The notes beneath the pieces were generated by a model, which saw only the letters and a program-made list of their open reading frames with translations, ran no database searches and had not been told where the DNA came from. A DNA stretch of 5,275 nucleotides. It comes from Verrucomicrobia bacterium 12-59-8 (lineage in GTDB: Bacteria > Verrucomicrobiota > Verrucomicrobiae > Verrucomicrobiales > Verrucomicrobiaceae). The stretch's first letter is position 1, and the number at the start of each line of letters is the position of its first letter. Of the stretch, positions 4,895-5,275 are shown piece by piece. The DNA lies in NCBI GenBank assembly GCA_002279765.1, contig NCCR01000302.1, positions 1-5,275 of the forward strand. Direction: 5' to 3'. The translations under genes were made by a program, and so were the position numbers.

Positions 4895-5275
4895 TTAAAC
4901 AGTCTCCCGATTGGTGAATTGAAGTTTCAGACTTGCATTGTATCGCACTAGGGCCGGAATGTCAAGCGCTATTCCGTCGTCACCTTCCTGCGCAGGATGG
5001 AAATCCCAAACAGGAATGAACAGTGCTATCCACTTGCCGCTGATGTGCTTCCTGAACAGGATCAGAGTTTCTGCGTGCTCGATAGGCTTGCGAGGATGCG
5101 CGATAACCTTCCTGCCGTTGGTCGGAAGCAGCAGCTGCGCGTAAGACTGCGGAGCTTTCCTGTCAGGTACAGGAACAAACTGCACATCAAACGCTAGGGC
5201 AAGCTGCGCAGGATTGACAAGAGGGTACAGGCGATAGAAGTAGCGCACGCAATCGCAGGCTTCCAGCTGCTCAGG
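4895..5275 (-). CDS. C-terminal part of an unrecognised protein (5' end outside window)
   Basis: The minus-strand frame is open from the window edge to a TAA at 4897-4895, giving at least 126 residues. A GTG at 5248 could serve as a start, but it has no Shine-Dalgarno sequence upstream and the frame continues without a stop for nine more codons to the edge. I therefore treat the gene as truncated by the window. The visible part has alternating hydrophobic and aromatic stretches (for example RYFYRLYPLV, WIALFIPVWDF) suggesting beta-rich globular structure, with no catalytic motif or membrane segment that I recognise. Its stop lies 1 nt before the start of the helicase-protease gene, so the two are co-oriented and probably co-transcribed. 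A strong promoter is embedded in its last 25 codons. Function unknown. Confidence 0.8.
   Translation of the reverse strand, partial: PEQLEACDCVRYFYRLYPLVNPAQLALAFDVQFVPVPDRKAPQSYAQLLLPTNGRKVIAHPRKPIEHAETLILFRKHISGKWIALFIPVWDFHPAQEGDDGIALDIPALVRYNASLKLQFTNRETV
4937..4965 (-). promoter_or_regulatory. Sigma-70 promoter inside the 3' end of the upstream gene
   Basis: On the minus strand a consensus -35 TTGACA (4965-4960) is followed, after exactly 17 bp, by a -10 TACAAT (4942-4937), five of six bases to consensus. Transcription would start near 4930, giving a leader of roughly 37 nt before the ATG at 4893. The site overlaps the C-terminal codons of the preceding gene, so it could drive the helicase-protease and the small genes after it independently. 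The match is seen directly; activity is inferred. Confidence 0.75.

Noticed and set aside
4264..4917. A 217-codon open frame on the plus strand
   Set aside because: It is antisense to the conserved helicase motifs (Walker A, Ia) and rich in Cys and Arg, as expected of a shadow frame.
5246..5248. GTG as the true start of the first gene
   Set aside because: There is no ribosome-binding site and the frame remains open to the window edge, so truncation is more likely.

Overview
The window looks like part of a tailed double-stranded DNA phage genome (or an integrated phage). Every supportable gene lies on the minus strand. The genes are small and tightly packed, several overlap by start/stop (ATGA) junctions, and the only recognisable protein is a phage-type DNA-repair/replication helicase. 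Ribosome-binding sites are AGGAG/GGAGGT-like and two promoters are near-perfect bacterial sigma-70 sites (TTGACA, 17-bp spacer, TATAGT or TACAAT). This suggests a host with an ordinary housekeeping sigma factor, probably a proteobacterium. That is inference; neither species nor phage genus can be named from the sequence.

Layout, in transcription order (high to low coordinates). (1) 5275-4895: the C-terminal end of an unrecognised gene that runs off the window; a strong promoter is embedded near its 3' end. (2) 4893-2518: a 791-residue protein joining a complete SF1B (Dda/RecD2-like) helicase to a C-terminal SprT/Spartan-like zinc metalloprotease domain. (3) 2514-1630: four small genes in a translationally coupled chain: a basic 131-residue protein, a two-helix membrane protein (66 residues), a one-helix membrane protein (42 residues) and a 64-residue soluble protein. 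(4) 1616-815: a self-contained unit of promoter, about 70-nt leader, a 214-residue protein of unknown function with a C-ending codon bias, and an intrinsic terminator. (5) 777-1: a short possible leader peptide, two tandem paralogous small genes (108 and 87 residues), and the start of a further gene that leaves the window.

The most interesting element is the helicase-protease fusion. SprT/Spartan proteases degrade proteins crosslinked to DNA, and Dda-type helicases translocate on single-stranded DNA and displace bound proteins. A single chain carrying both suggests a phage-encoded DNA-protein-crosslink repair or roadblock-clearing machine; this is a hypothesis from domain content. The helicase also has Glu-Glu instead of Asp-Glu at motif II. 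The promoter before it and the short distances downstream (1 nt, 3 nt, then overlaps) suggest that the helicase-protease and the four small proteins share one transcript.

No tRNA, rRNA, CRISPR array, insertion sequence or attachment site was seen, and no stretch over 300 bases lacks a gene.
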